64,000 bases of DNA. Source: Rhynchonema sp. JSB1_4. Taxonomy: Eukaryota; Nematoda; Chromadorea; Monhysterida; Xyalidae. A model generated the notes under the pieces. That model made no database searches. It was not told where the DNA came from and saw only the letters and a program-made list of their open reading frames with translations. Of the stretch, positions 49,062-60,431 are shown piece after piece. The stretch lies in NCBI GenBank assembly GCA_030248065.1, contig JASAMV010002180.1:29246-93245 (forward strand), written 5' to 3'. The number at the start of each line of letters is the position of its first letter. Position 1 is the first letter of the stretch. The position numbers were made by a program, and so were the translations under genes.

Positions 49062-49183
49062 CCCATAATTGGACCAGTGTCAGCGACTGTCACCCAATTT
49101 CAACCCGATGTTCAACATAGTACGTTGCTCGTCATGCAGACATGCGTTGGGCTATGTGGGCCGTGTTGACGTGCAAAAAGCAG
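49062..49183 (+). pseudogene. C-terminal remnant of a 7TM receptor paralogue
   Basis: Broken into three frames, it reads IIGPVSATVT, then NFNPMFNIV, then RHADMRWAMWAVLTCKKQ. These align with the last 40 residues of the receptor at 55510-56300 (IIGPATATIT, NFNSMLNIV, RHGDMRHAMWAVLTCKKQ). Two indels separate the pieces. The upstream TM domains are not found. Confidence 0.75.
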
Positions 49184-52100
49184 ATACCAGAAGAACACGT
49201 TTCAAGCGTAGCACGGGCCTCTTCTAAGAAATGAGGAACAGCATTGCTTCTGCAAACCAATGGCCGTTTGCCAGCCTATAATATTTTGTTGGAAATCTTA
49301 TTTTCCCTTTAGCTCTTTTTGTGCTATCGGTTTGTGTAGTCTCATCGGTACGGGAGTGTACTCTATTTTTGTAAGCTCAATCTGGAGACTTTTATAAACT
49401 TATACTTTTATAGACCGCAAATCTGGTAGCCAAACCGCGTTCTCGCAGCTCAGTTTTCAGAGCAACTGGTTGTCCAGTTATATGGTGGCTGATAGGTCGG
49501 AGGTCCGATTCCTTCTCTCGAGCGCATATACCTGAGGGGTGGTGACTCAAGGATCACACTCACATTGAAACTTGTGCCTGATATGCAAGACTGCAGCTGT
49601 TGTACATTTTTTCACAAATTGCTTTCAGCATTTTATGGACGTATAGTGACTTGTTTCCGTCGCTGATGGTTAACGTCAAAGTCACTGAATGTGAGTTTCT
49701 GCCACGCGTTTCTATATCCAAAAGCAATACGCCGTCATCATTTTAGCCAACAGGCTTTTCAGTTTTTCATGAAGGTGTGCAGGTTTTCATCGAATGTATT
49801 TGTTTTTGACCTATATTTTTATTGTAACAAATAGGCAGCGATACCGTGCTCTTTGAACGTGCGTTACAATGATGAGCCCACTGAATGATGCCGCCTTCTG
49901 CGGCACAGAAATTTCCCGCGAGAAATGAAAGTGATTTTCCCAACTTTCTCCTTTTTATTGTTAATTTGGTATGTAATACGGTACTTTCCTGATCCCGATA
50001 AATTTCCCGATAAACATGTCTCGGTGTGAATGCGATGTTCTACGTTAACTGTAACGTTGCTCATGCTTATTATAGCTTACATTTATTGTGTGGCACAATG
50101 ACAAAGATTTCTTTGGCTTGGCATTGGATGAAAACAGCAGACAGAACGGTTTCTCCATGACCGGCATACGGCAACAGCGGTATCGATGGGGTCTTTACTC
50201 GTATGAAACTGAAATTAAGCTAGCTAGACTCGCCTTTTTTAATCAAGAGCTTCTTTTGAAACACTTCTGGAGACCCCTCTCAGCGTCGCCAAACCCAACG
50301 CCTTGTGCTTGAACTCCACACCGTGTCCAGCCCTACATCTCGCCGGACCTATACGTCCTGGCTGACTTCCCCAGCGTGGTTACTATGCAAATATCTGATC
50401 GCAAAAAAAACCGGTGAAGTCAGGTTCCAGCTCGAAATCAAAAACCACGCGAAAGTGGGCAGATGAAATTCGAGATCTTTGCTGCTCGTTTCGGCCTGTT
50501 TTCGAGTCGTCCTGCACGATATCGCATATTATCCTGTATGTAGTTGTTCGTGGCTGATAACTGCTGTTTGAAAACGAGCAAAACATGGCAATTCATGTTG
50601 ACGGAAGCATGGAAGCAGACGATCATTGTAACTGAATGAAATGAAATAAAAATTTTGCATTGAACTGCACCCAGATGAATTTGCATTGTGAGTGCAAACG
50701 CGTTTTGCTGATTCGCTGATAAGCGCGCACGCTTGACTGCAAAAGCGTGCGTGAAATGCGAGTACGCTAATCAGCAACGCGCTAATGCGCTAACACGCTG
50801 ACACGCTGCATTGTGAGATCGGCCTTAGGTGAACGCCATTGTGTCACCCCTTCCAACTCAGGCGGCTGAACTGAAAGTTTCGTCCTCACAGCAAAAACGC
50901 ACGCAAACTGTATGAAGCAAAAAACCACGCAACGACTGCAACGACTACTAATGTTGCGCACTGACAACCAAACTTGGCTGGTCAGACGCTGGTTGCGAGG
51001 GCGGATTTTAAGGGAGGCTGCTGGTTGTGATTGTAATTTGCAGAGAACGTTCTGGTGTTGTTTGGTTGCCCGATCGGTTGTTGGATGATTGTACTGACGG
51101 TGATTTAGATGGTCCTTCAGCAGTTGCCATGCCACATGTCGCTGTTCGAATAGCTCAACGGATTATCCACCTCCCCACTCAAAGTATGAATTTTGCGCTC
51201 CAGCTTGTTGGTCGGTGGACCAATTGCCCTGACCGTTCGATGATCGTCGCCGTCAATAATCCAAAGCACTGATCTGACGTCGATTCAAACATTCGGCATA
51301 GATAACAGAGCAACAGAATTTCAAAGTCACCGCTTGGTGCACAAATGTCCGCGGAAGACGAGACAAAGTGGTTTGGAGGCCTGAAGGACACGAGGCGACT
51401 CAAGGCGAACCCTCTTGTGCATCTTCGCACCGAAACGCTGGTTGGGAAACTGGACTTCATAATTGAGACAGTTGTGATTTACTAGACTTCACATGGACCA
51501 TTTTTAGCATGTTCATGGATGTGCTATTGATAGTATTTACAGACTAGAACCGTGTTTTTGTTTATGTGGAGTGTCGTGAGCAGACCATGCTGCTCACGAG
51601 AGTTTCAAAGCACCCTGTAATGCAGCAAGTGTCTGGGTCTGAACGAATAAATTGGTTGTGTGTGGTCATCTAACTTCGTTCCGACTGGCGAGGCGGACCT
51701 CCTGGATAGATGCTTGATGACCATTCCATATCACCCGCTACCCACACGTGGTTTCCCACCTTTTCTAATCTTCTCTTTTCTCTATCCTGTTTAGTTGCCA
51801 TGTGCCTTGTCGCATCTGACATCGTTTCGACCAAGTAAAACTGTAACGACGCATAGTATGGCAGCCGTGTTTGTTTGTTTTGGACGTAGCTACATAAGTG
51901 CATTATCTCAGAATAGTACTTTTTCTGCAAGAGTTTACAATATTTGATTACTAAGAAACGAAGGCTGTGATACGGTATGTAGTACCTCCTTATATTTTAT
52001 GGAGTATTCCCATACATGGAAATTGAGAAAAGTGAATTTAGCATAATATTGGGAACGTGAAAGGAAGAAAGAGTAACATAGTTGAAGAAAGACAATAATT

Positions 52101-52432
52101 ATGTTTACCAACAGAGCTATACCAGCAAACCAAGAATTTTTCCGAGCGAGATTTTCCCATATTTGATTACCAAGGAACTACAGTATGTATGTCTGGGTTG
52201 TGATACTGTATGTACTTACCTACTTATACAATGGTACCTCCTTACATAAACGTTTCATTGTGGTGTGGTGGATGAACGTTTGCTCTGGTTGCCGGTTACG
52301 GTAACCGACTAAATCGTCTAGATGATTGTGTGTAAAGTTCTGCCGATCAGCAAAATATGCACACATTTACTTGGTGGCCGTTATTAGGATTTTATTATTC
52401 AATCGGGTTCCTAGTACTTGCGTTCAGAACTC

Positions 52433-52502
52433 TTTAAACCTTTCAAATGACACTGGGCCTGGCCAAGAGCAATCAGACAACTTTTGAATCAGACAACTTA
52501 CG
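52433..52502 (+). pseudogene. Decayed copy of the 7TM receptor's glycosylated N-terminal exon
   Basis: After an acceptor (GCGTTCAG|AAC) the frame reads NSLNLSNDTGPGQEQSDNF and then a stop. The same exon at 55155 reads NSSNFPNESSPGQERSYNF and continues. Flanking sequence is also similar, so this is a duplicate disabled by a nonsense change. Confidence 0.6.
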
Positions 52503-54134
52503 GTAGTTATGGTTGTGGTCGATCAAAAAATTACACCTGCCAGGTTCAAAACATTTGTTACGTAATGGACCTTATTCTTTTTTGTACACTTATAGCCCAT
52601 TACTTGCGCAAAGTATGTAGTTGCATGCTTTATGGAATGACAAATGTTTCAAAGTCTAGGCTCCAGCAAAAAAATAGTGTCGACAAGAATGCAAAAATGT
52701 AACAGCGGTGAGTTTTGCCCGTTTCAGTCTGTTTTCACAGATGGGCGAGGTGCCAGGCCTCGTCGGTGCGAACACTTCTGACCAATTGACTTTCAAAAAG
52801 GACCTGGAGCAGATGTTATTGCTCAAGTAAAACATCACTGCTGCGCACAAAAGTGCAAACCAGTGAGACAGGGCAACGGGATTGTGCGACGGATGGTCCC
52901 AGGACCGTCGCCCTTGGCGTGAGGCTGAGAAGGGCGACGGGTGGTTCCAGTCTCCCTCAAAGATGGGAAAATGGCCCCACATTAAAAATAAACACACAAA
53001 ACTGGAGTAAGAAACATGACAACACTTCAGACAATACAAGGAAAACAACACAGGCAAGTTTGTAGACCAATCAAAGAGAAACGCATTGCAACGGATAAGG
53101 TGCCTGGTGTTACCGTACGTTCTAACAGTGGATTAACGCAATATTAAACTAACCGAGTTCTGTTTTTGCTGCGTGTTGTTTTTGTTTGTTTGATTGCCCA
53201 CATGATCGTGCCGAGTGAGTCAAATGCCCATGATCAACCTGACATGATTGATTACAATGTGAATCACTTCTATTCTTCCTGAATTTTATTTGTACTGTAC
53301 CGGCCGATTGTTTCGCGTGGCAAAGTCCTTGTGTGTACATGCCTGTTATGCTCACAAATGCAAATTCTACGAATAACGTTTATTCAGGTGAAAAACTAGT
53401 ATGCGGAAGTGCAGTTTGCTTGTTTGCGGAAGTGCCTTTTTATCTGCCAACAATGCACAACACAACTGCATCGAAAATACCAGGTATACTCCTTGTATGG
53501 AAATGGGACTATCCGTCGCCCATGAAAAGGCAACCCCTTCAGAGGGGCGGATGGTCCCAGTGACCTTTGTGGGACCATCAGTCGCCTTTGGCACAAGGAC
53601 AATCGGCCACTCTTAAGGGAGTGGGACCATCAGGCATCATACCGGCAACGGGTAATTAAAGCCATACACAATTGGTATCAATACGTTACAAAGATGTAAC
53701 AGTAGTGAGCTTTGCCCGCAAAATTGGGCAAAGTTGACGAAAATTCAGGTTTTTAGTTGAAGCTTACTCATATTCGATCTTACATAAGATTTTCAGGAAC
53801 ACGTTTTATAGGCTTCTAGATGGTCTAGAATCTGTTAAAAGTATTTCTGATCAATCGTCCTACTGTTAGTGAGGTTTGGGAAGAAAACGATTTTTCACCT
53901 CTTGGGCGGCCTCACACTAAAATTGCCGCATGAAATAAAGTTTCTCCACTTTCTCAATTCTTTTTTGTACAATTATAGCCCACCGCTTGCGCAAAGTCGT
54001 TGATGCTTTATGACAATGACAAACGTTTCAAAGACCAGGCTCCAGCAAAAAAACTAATTTCACTGGCCTGGTGCCAAACTGACGAAAAATTCAGTTTTTC
54101 TGTAGATCCATCGTGGAGCTTTTTTACAGTGTAT

Positions 54135-54272
54135 AGGCCTAACTATACTTCGTTCTCTCAGATAACAAAGAACAAATTCTCGCGCGCTGATTGGCTGTTG
54201 AACATACGTGGACCAATCAGCGCGCGAAAATTTGTTCTTTGTTCTCTGAGAGAACGAAGTATAGTTAGGCCT
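54135..54272. repeat. Near-perfect hairpin, 60-bp arms
   Basis: AGGCCTAACTATACTTCGTT begins one arm and ends the other in reverse. The arms run through GAACAAA and CGCGCGCTGATTGG with about two mismatches. The loop is 18 bp. No flanking duplication was identified. Confidence 0.85.
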
Positions 54273-55154
54273 TATCAGATGGTTTGAACCTGGCAGATGC
54301 ATTTTTTGATCGACGGTATCGTTGGCAAGTTTCGCAAAAAACGGCTTTTTTTCACTTTGTGGGCCACCGTGAAACGACCATCTGAGGCAAAGTTTCACTA
54401 AGCAGACGCCTGTGTTTCACCCTTCTTGCCAAGTCAGGTTGCTTGATTGAAACAGTCGCTCTCACATCAACAGCGCACGCAAACTGCGTGGTCTGCGGTC
54501 CGCCGCAACGACTAGGTACCGCGACTAATGTGGCGCGCTGGCTTCCTGATTCGGCACGTTTAAAACATTGGTGTTTAGCTTACCCGTTCCAAATTTGCCT
54601 TGGGACCACTGCAGCACACTGTCAATATCTTTAATAAGCAGAAATACATGACATAACAATGTCTCTCATCTCACAATTGTAGGTCTTCTGCGAGATTTTC
54701 CAATATTTGATAATGAAAAAACGAAGTCTTATAACGGGGCCGATACAATGTGCACTGTGGGTGTTTACGTACACACCTGGTGGGTGAGATATATGTAGAT
54801 TTTTCATTATTTTGCGTCAACGGGAGCCCTGTCGGCGAGTTATGGTGATCGACGAATGATGGTGAGTAAATTCTACTATCGATGAGCTAAATAATTATAT
54901 TGCGGCAATTGAAAGGGTTTGTTTCGGGTCTACGCCCACCGTCACACAACACGCGCTTGCGCACTGTGCCATTGCAAGCAGTTATTTTTGACACAACGAC
55001 GATAAAGTTGATGTGGTACGAAAGCGCTGACAAGCAGGTTCTAACTAGACATGTGGCGTAATGCATGAAGTGGCGCGTTGTGTGGCGTACGCCTGTGAAA
55101 CAAACCCCTCATGAACATTTCGTTATCATAGTCGGTTTATCAATTCACATTTAG

Positions 55155-56300
55155 AACTCTTCAAACTTTCCAAACGAGTCTTCGCCCGGCCAGGAGCGCT
55201 CGTACAACTTTTTAACCAGCGATAATATTCGCTTGGTCACGTTCGGATTTTACTTCGTCCAAGGTAATTGAAGCAAGTACCCATACTACTCGGTAGCAGG
55301 CTGCGACCTTAACTTTTTCAGGGCTGTATCTGATGGTCGCCAATTTTCTGACGGCCTCAGCAATCTTGTGCTACAAAAAGATGCGTCAGAAAAAAGAATA
55401 TGTCAGCATTTGTGCACTTGCTCTGGCCGATGGCATCCAAGGTAGGCAACGGTCAGTCAACACTTTGAATTCTTTCTCGTTATTAATCCAAGCTGCTGTG
55501 CACGTTCAGGTATCGCGGTCTTCTCCGCAGCAATCTATCGAATACCGAAGATTCTGGCCGGAACCCATCTGATCAAAGTGACCACCTGGCACTGCTTGTG
55601 GCGTTCACCGGCGCCCATATTTTTTCTGGCCTTCCCTCTTGCTGGTTATGTGTTGATGTTGGTCAGTGTCGATCGTTTCATTGCCATGGCCTGGCCGTTC
55701 TACTACTACTCATTGACCACCAAGTTTGCCTGGCGTCTGGCCAGCTTGTTCTACGCAGTATCCATCGGTAGTTTTGTGTACTTGTTTATCTGTGGTCTCA
55801 CAGCGCCAGACGGGGCCACCTGGCCCGCGATGTGCATGGCGCGCGCTGCTATCGGCAATCCCATCGGTCTGCAGTACTTTGTCTGGTCGCGTCTGGTGCC
55901 GGCCACAATCAGTGTCGTGCTGTACGCCATAATCCCGGTGTTGCACGCACATCATGTGCGTAAGGTGGAGGAGGCAGCAAGTGAGCAGGCGACGCCGGGC
56001 GACCGCCAGACCAAGCAGCGCCTGGCCATGCAGGAGCAGCACATGCGCACTCAACGTCGCATCACGGTCACAGTGGGGTTGTCGGCGTGCGCCACATTAT
56101 TGTTCATGATCGTGCCATCCGTGGTGCAATCGTGGTCGGCGGCGTATATGCCCAAATCAGTGCACAGCATAATCGGACCAGCGACGGCGACCATTACGAA
56201 CTTCAACTCGATGCTCAATATTGTGTTCTACGCTGTACGACACGGAGACATGCGTCACGCTATGTGGGCTGTATTGACGTGCAAGAAACAGTTGGCGTAA
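55155..56300 (+). CDS. 7TM G-protein-coupled receptor, nematode serpentine-receptor-like
   Basis: Exons: 55155-about 55262 (extracellular N-terminus with N-glycosylation sites, then the start of TM1), 55322-55441 (YLMVANFLTASAILCY, LALADGIQ), 55510-56300. TM3 is followed by LVSVDRFIAMAWPFYYY, the DR(Y/F) box. TM4 is FYAVSIGSFVYLFICGL and TM5 ATISVVLYAIIPVL. A long charged loop precedes TM6 (VTVGLSACATLLFMIVPSVV). TM7 is TITNFNSMLNIVFYAVRHG, and the tail ends CKKQLA. The best donor of the first exon (CAG|GTAATT) is out of phase with the next exon; a weaker one at 55275 would fit. An ATGATG|GTGAGT at 54856 is a possible start exon. Srsx-type is my best family guess. Ligand unknown. Confidence 0.75.
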
Positions 56301-56360
56301 GGCAAACGTCACACAAGAGTAGCGAAGGCTATAACTTTACAGGGCACCTCCAACAGACCG

Positions 56361-56366
56361 AATAAA
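56361..56366 (+). other. Polyadenylation signal of the 7TM receptor gene
   Basis: AATAAA about 60 bp after the receptor stop codon. Confidence 0.6.
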
Positions 56367-58889
56367 GATCTCGGGCAATGATAAAAAACATGTATATTTT
56401 ATCTTTCGACGTTTCTGGTTCTTCATGAGCAGTGTGTCTCAAGTCTTTTACGAAACAGTGATTCTTTTGGCATCGATGTTTTTTCCGAATAAATAACTGT
56501 TCATGTTTTGGTCTTTTTTGTGCCCGTGGTTGTTCCGTATTTAATATTTCAAAGGTCATTTTCATCTGGTACTTGCTTATTATTACAGACGAGTGTGTTA
56601 GGATGTAAATGCTGCGATCAAGCTGTCCTTGCAATCGTGGCCTATGACCAAAAGCATGATCTCTATGATCAGCCTTCGCTGGTTTTGTATATATGTCTAC
56701 CTCTGAACTTGTCATATTTTCATTACAAATGGTCCGAACCGTTTTAAAAGCGACAGTCCATGACCACACCTTTACTTTAGCGTTTTACATGCGTGTTACT
56801 GTATTTTTCGGTTGATATTCAAGTTGACCTTTGATTGACCGATTGACGTTGACCCTTGGTTGTATTTACGGTCCTTGCGCCAGACGATGACGTAAGCAAG
56901 TCGCCGCAACTGACAAAAATGAAAGGCTTCTCGAGTCGTTGTTCTTGACGTTGTTGCCTATGTATGTATTTTGGTTGGAGCAGTGCTCTCGCTCGTTGTT
57001 ATTGGCCCCATGATTGATTTTTGTGCCAGCGTAACGTGATTAGGATCCATACTTGGCTTCAGGCTTTAACCTAACACAATTTTCAACAGTGTCACTGCTT
57101 TCATATTTTGTTCAATTGGTTGTCAGTAATCTTGTATCAGATAAATGTGAGAAAATCGGCTATGTTTGTTTCCCGCAGTGTGCGTATTATTTACTGCATG
57201 TGCGATCGCTGTGCGCCTGTGCTATTCGATATTTTATTTTATTGTGGGATCAACAAAAACTTGTATGTTTACTAACAATACCAGAAATGTGTATCACTGC
57301 TTTATCAAACTACACGACACACATAATCAAATGAACCTTTCCCTTTGTAAAAGAAGTGCGGACATTCCCCACCCTGGGAGGCAACAAACCATCATATGGA
57401 TCTGTGCCCGATCAACACAAAGGGTACCAGACCCCGAGCAAAAAAATATAGCTACATAAGTGTGAATCTCCACGCAGTAAACCTCACTCATAGTAAACGA
57501 CTGGATGACCAAAAGGAAAAACCCGATTAGAATCTAATTCGCTTGTCTTCGCTGATCATGGTCCATCTTCTTTATCCAATTACAGTGCACATTCTTCATA
57601 CTGAAGCCCACTGATGACCGACAAACTTTGGTTCCCACTCTGCTTTTAGATCCTCAACTTTTCCACTTTGTGTACTGAGTGTTCCAAAAAAATGAGGATC
57701 CCAATTGCGCCATTAAAGACTAAAGAAGGCAGACCGTAGACTTTTCGTTCGTGGAAAGATTCGTCTGACTTTGTATGGTTCTCTTCCCTAAGTTTTTGAT
57801 TCTCAGTCAAAACTATGTACATGTATGTCTGATGATTCTTTACTCAATTTGACTGTTGGAGTGGTCCTGTGTGAGCTTTATTCGTCAAAGAAAAAATCGA
57901 TTGCATATTAGAGCATCGGAAGTATTGTTCAGGAAAAAGACATACAGTATGTAAGGCGATAGCTGCATGCTTTTGCTTGTGGTCGCGGGGAATCTTGAAA
58001 GCAATTATAGGTAAACTTCAAGTCACAAATAGCACAAAATTGTCATTCCTTTCAAAAAAAATTTTCGACAACATTGTTCCTTATTGCGATACCCACACTT
58101 TTATTAGATAATTAGTTTCAAAAGATCTGGGGAATATCATCATTTTTGTCCAATTGTGTTATTGGCTTATTCTGACGTAGTCGCTGCACATCCGCGCATG
58201 TTTCGTCAACGCACGCCGGCTGTTATTATTGTCCAAGTGTGTTATGTATTTTCTATCGCCGCGCCATGGCGGCAGTTGCGTGTCATTACACACGGAATAT
58301 GCGCGGATGCGTGCGTAGACTACATTAGGATTAGTCGTGTGATTTTGCAATGATCAATGGCAAGTCAGTGCATTTGTACAGATCGATCATGTCGCGACAG
58401 ACAGCGATTGGCCAAGGAGCGCATCGGTACGTGACTTGAAAACGGCAGAACTTGGCGGCGCCGTTCTCTTTCACGATCGGCTGCTCGCACACCGATCCGA
58501 CAACCTAAAGCCGCGTACAGATAGGGATGGAACTAATCATGTATTTCTGGAACCTTGGACACAGAATGCAAAATAAGTTCCAGAAATAGTTCCATCACTA
58601 TATATCTGTGTTTGGTGGATATACATAATGCACAACGAAACTGTGCCAAGGTTGTTGGTGGAATTTGTCAAAAAGAATCAGAGAACACGTTTATCTAAAA
58701 AAAATTCTAAAAAAGGTGACACAGCTCACGCGTGAAGTTTACTCGACAGTCAGACAGTGTACAGTCATACAGTCAGTGTATTATTTGTGTGAAAATTTGG
58801 ACTTCTAAAGTGTCGTGGAAATTATACCATAGGGCCATAAATTTTCAACTCGAGCGATAAAGGAACCCAACGCAACTATTCCGCGACTT
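56367..58889. other. Intergenic; possible second receptor fragment near 57.2 kb
   Basis: At 57166-57310 a frame after the acceptor TTTCCCGCAG has a hydrophobic run (SIFYFIVGS) followed by TKTCMFTNNTRN. It is faintly like TM4 and the second extracellular loop of the neighbouring receptor. A foldback lies at about 58180-58325 (CATCCGCGCAT and complement, centre CCGCGCCATGGCGG). Nothing else was recognised. Confidence 0.4.
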
Positions 58890-59055
58890 TTCAGGCCCCG
58901 AAGTTCAGGCCCGATCTTTTCAGGCCCAGTTTTTGAAGCCCGGCCATTTCAGGCCCAGCATGTTTGATCCATTTATAGGCTTAGGCTTAGGCTCCAGCCG
59001 GCCTGAATCGGCCGGGTCTGAATGGCCGGGCCTGAACCTGTGCCCCGGGACTGAA
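58890..59055. repeat. TTCAGGCCC-rich foldback
   Basis: TTCAGGCCC occurs four times on the left (58890-58960), and GGGCCTGAA-type complements occur on the right (58995-59055). Together they form an imperfect inverted repeat of about 165 bp. Confidence 0.65.
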
Positions 59056-59086
59056 CCGTCGCACAATAAATACAACGTAACAATAT

Positions 59087-59416
59087 CTATAGTTTCCCAC
59101 TACCGTGCTGGCTGCGAGTTTCCAGCTCTACATACAGTACCTCTTGCTTGCTGCACGTCGACTCCCTGACCAGCAGGTTCAATGCCTTGTTGTGAGCGCC
59201 AATTAGGGTGGACTTTTCAGCGCGTATGATTGACTCGACCATCCAGTGATGCGCGGCGTTGTGGTTCAGTTTTTCGTTCACCACTTTCGATGCCAATTTC
59301 TGTGATACACCGAGATATGTAAGATATTTCTTCTCAAACTTGTTCGCAAAACAATCGAGTTTCAGGTTGTATTCTAAATTTCCAAATTCGGTGCCACACA
59401 GTAAAATGCGCCCCAT
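59087..59416 (-). CDS. Unidentified 109-aa protein
   Basis: I take the start at 59416 (MGRILLCGTEFGNLEYNLKL), because an inverted copy of this 5' end (59540-59627) conserves the frame from about this point. An in-frame ATG also exists at 59452. The product is mixed alpha/charged (KYLTYLGVSQKLASKVVNEK, SIIRAEKSTLIGAHNKALNL) with no signal peptide or TM segment, and ends QHGSGKL. No family recognised. It may be one exon of a larger gene. Confidence 0.45.
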   Translation of the reverse strand: MGRILLCGTEFGNLEYNLKLDCFANKFEKKYLTYLGVSQKLASKVVNEKLNHNAAHHWMVESIIRAEKSTLIGAHNKALNLLVRESTCSKQEVLYVELETRSQHGSGKL

Positions 59417-59627
59417 AGTTAATGTCAAGTTATAAACCCGAACGCTAACCATGCGCGCGGTTCTGAAACATTGCGCGCAGCTGCCTGGCTGGCTGGCAAG
59501 CTGCGTGTGTGTCAGCTGTCTGAATGTTTCACAAGTCGGTTTTCGGGTTTAGAACCTGACATTAACTATCGGGCGTACTTTACTGTGCGGCAGCGAATTT
59601 GGAAATTTACTATATCAGTTTGAAACT
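59361..59627. repeat. Inverted duplication of a gene 5' end and upstream region
   Basis: Arms 59361-59447 and about 59540-59627 are about 80% complementary. The left arm is the 5' coding end and leader of the 109-aa gene. The right arm, read on the plus strand, gives GRTLLCGSEFGNLLYQFET and then runs on to a stop. The loop carries TGAAACATT and AATGTTTCA. Confidence 0.75.
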
Positions 59628-59842
59628 GTCCAGCGTGCAGCGCATAGCACGCGCATTGATTTTGTTTTTTAAGGTTAAAAGATAATTTTAGAACATGAAT
59701 TACGATTCTGGTGTTTCCATTCCTAGTAAGTTTGGCCCTGCGGGAGTTTACGCCAGGAAAATTTTTAGATGGATTCTTATATATATATATATATATACAT
59801 AGTCATTGTGCGATCAACAACAGAGAGAGCCCCGACCTTCAC

Positions 59843-59935
59843 CCAATGATAGTGCTTTACCGGCACCAGCCCGTCAGAGTTGGCAGCGACCATTGTCAGC
59901 ATCAAGAACAGAATAATGATGTGATGCAGCTGCAT
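59843..59935 (-). CDS. Candidate first exon of a secreted protein
   Basis: ATG at 59935, signal peptide MQLHHIIILFLMLTMVAA, then NSDGLVPVKHYHW up to a TGG|GTGAAG donor at 59843. Downstream exons are not identified. The TA-repeat at 59778-59800 lies in the putative intron. Confidence 0.35.
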
Positions 59936-60408
59936 GATGATGATACGGCCTCGAGCTTTATTTGAACGATTATTTGCCGGAGATTCGGCAGTAAAGGTCG
60001 ATGATTCAATGGCGCTGCATATGCAGATGGAGGTCAAGGAACGTACTGCTACGGGGGAGGGGCAATAGGCAGTGCATCCAGTAGTGATGATGCAACAGAA
60101 TCAATAAACGGAAGTGGATCTCCATGCATTTTATGTTGCAGGAAGTAGCCGGTGATAAATCAATCAGTGGGGTTTAGCGACGAAGAGTTACTGTGGGAAA
60201 AACGGAGAATAAACGCACATTTCTGTTCTGAATAAACCACTGACCAGTGAATCTTTCATTGTTGTCAAACACGTTTCAAAACAAAGTTCGAACTTCATAA
60301 ATAATTATTTGATGATTTCAACATGAGCGTTTTGACTTGATCCGGCAATAATGGTCTTGTCCAAATATTCACAACAGCATTAGTTTGAGCAATGTAACAT
60401 TTGATGCA

Positions 60409-60414
60409 TTTATT
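60409..60414 (-). other. Polyadenylation signal of the MSP-domain gene
   Basis: AATAAA on the minus strand, 18 bp after the stop codon. Confidence 0.55.
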
Positions 60415-60431
60415 CGTTTAGTTTTGTCCAT

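Larger units (their letters stand above)
48596..54855. other. Gene-poor region of duplicated segments and receptor remnants
   Basis: Holds two decayed pieces of the downstream 7TM receptor (listed separately) and duplicated flanks. 52571-52700 resembles 53955-54060 (TTGTACA, AGCCCA, TTGCGCAAAGT, GCTCCAGCAAAAAAA). 51920-52010, 52120-52250 and 54680-54760 share a TATTTGATTAC-type segment. GGATGGTCCCA-type units occur at 52890-52960 and 53505-53635. Plus-strand frames at 48858-49054, 50088-50312 and 51027-51272 have no family match. Confidence 0.45.

Noticed and set aside
56329..56769. 146-aa minus-strand open frame
   Set aside because: Low-complexity basic composition, no motif, overlaps the receptor 3' UTR.
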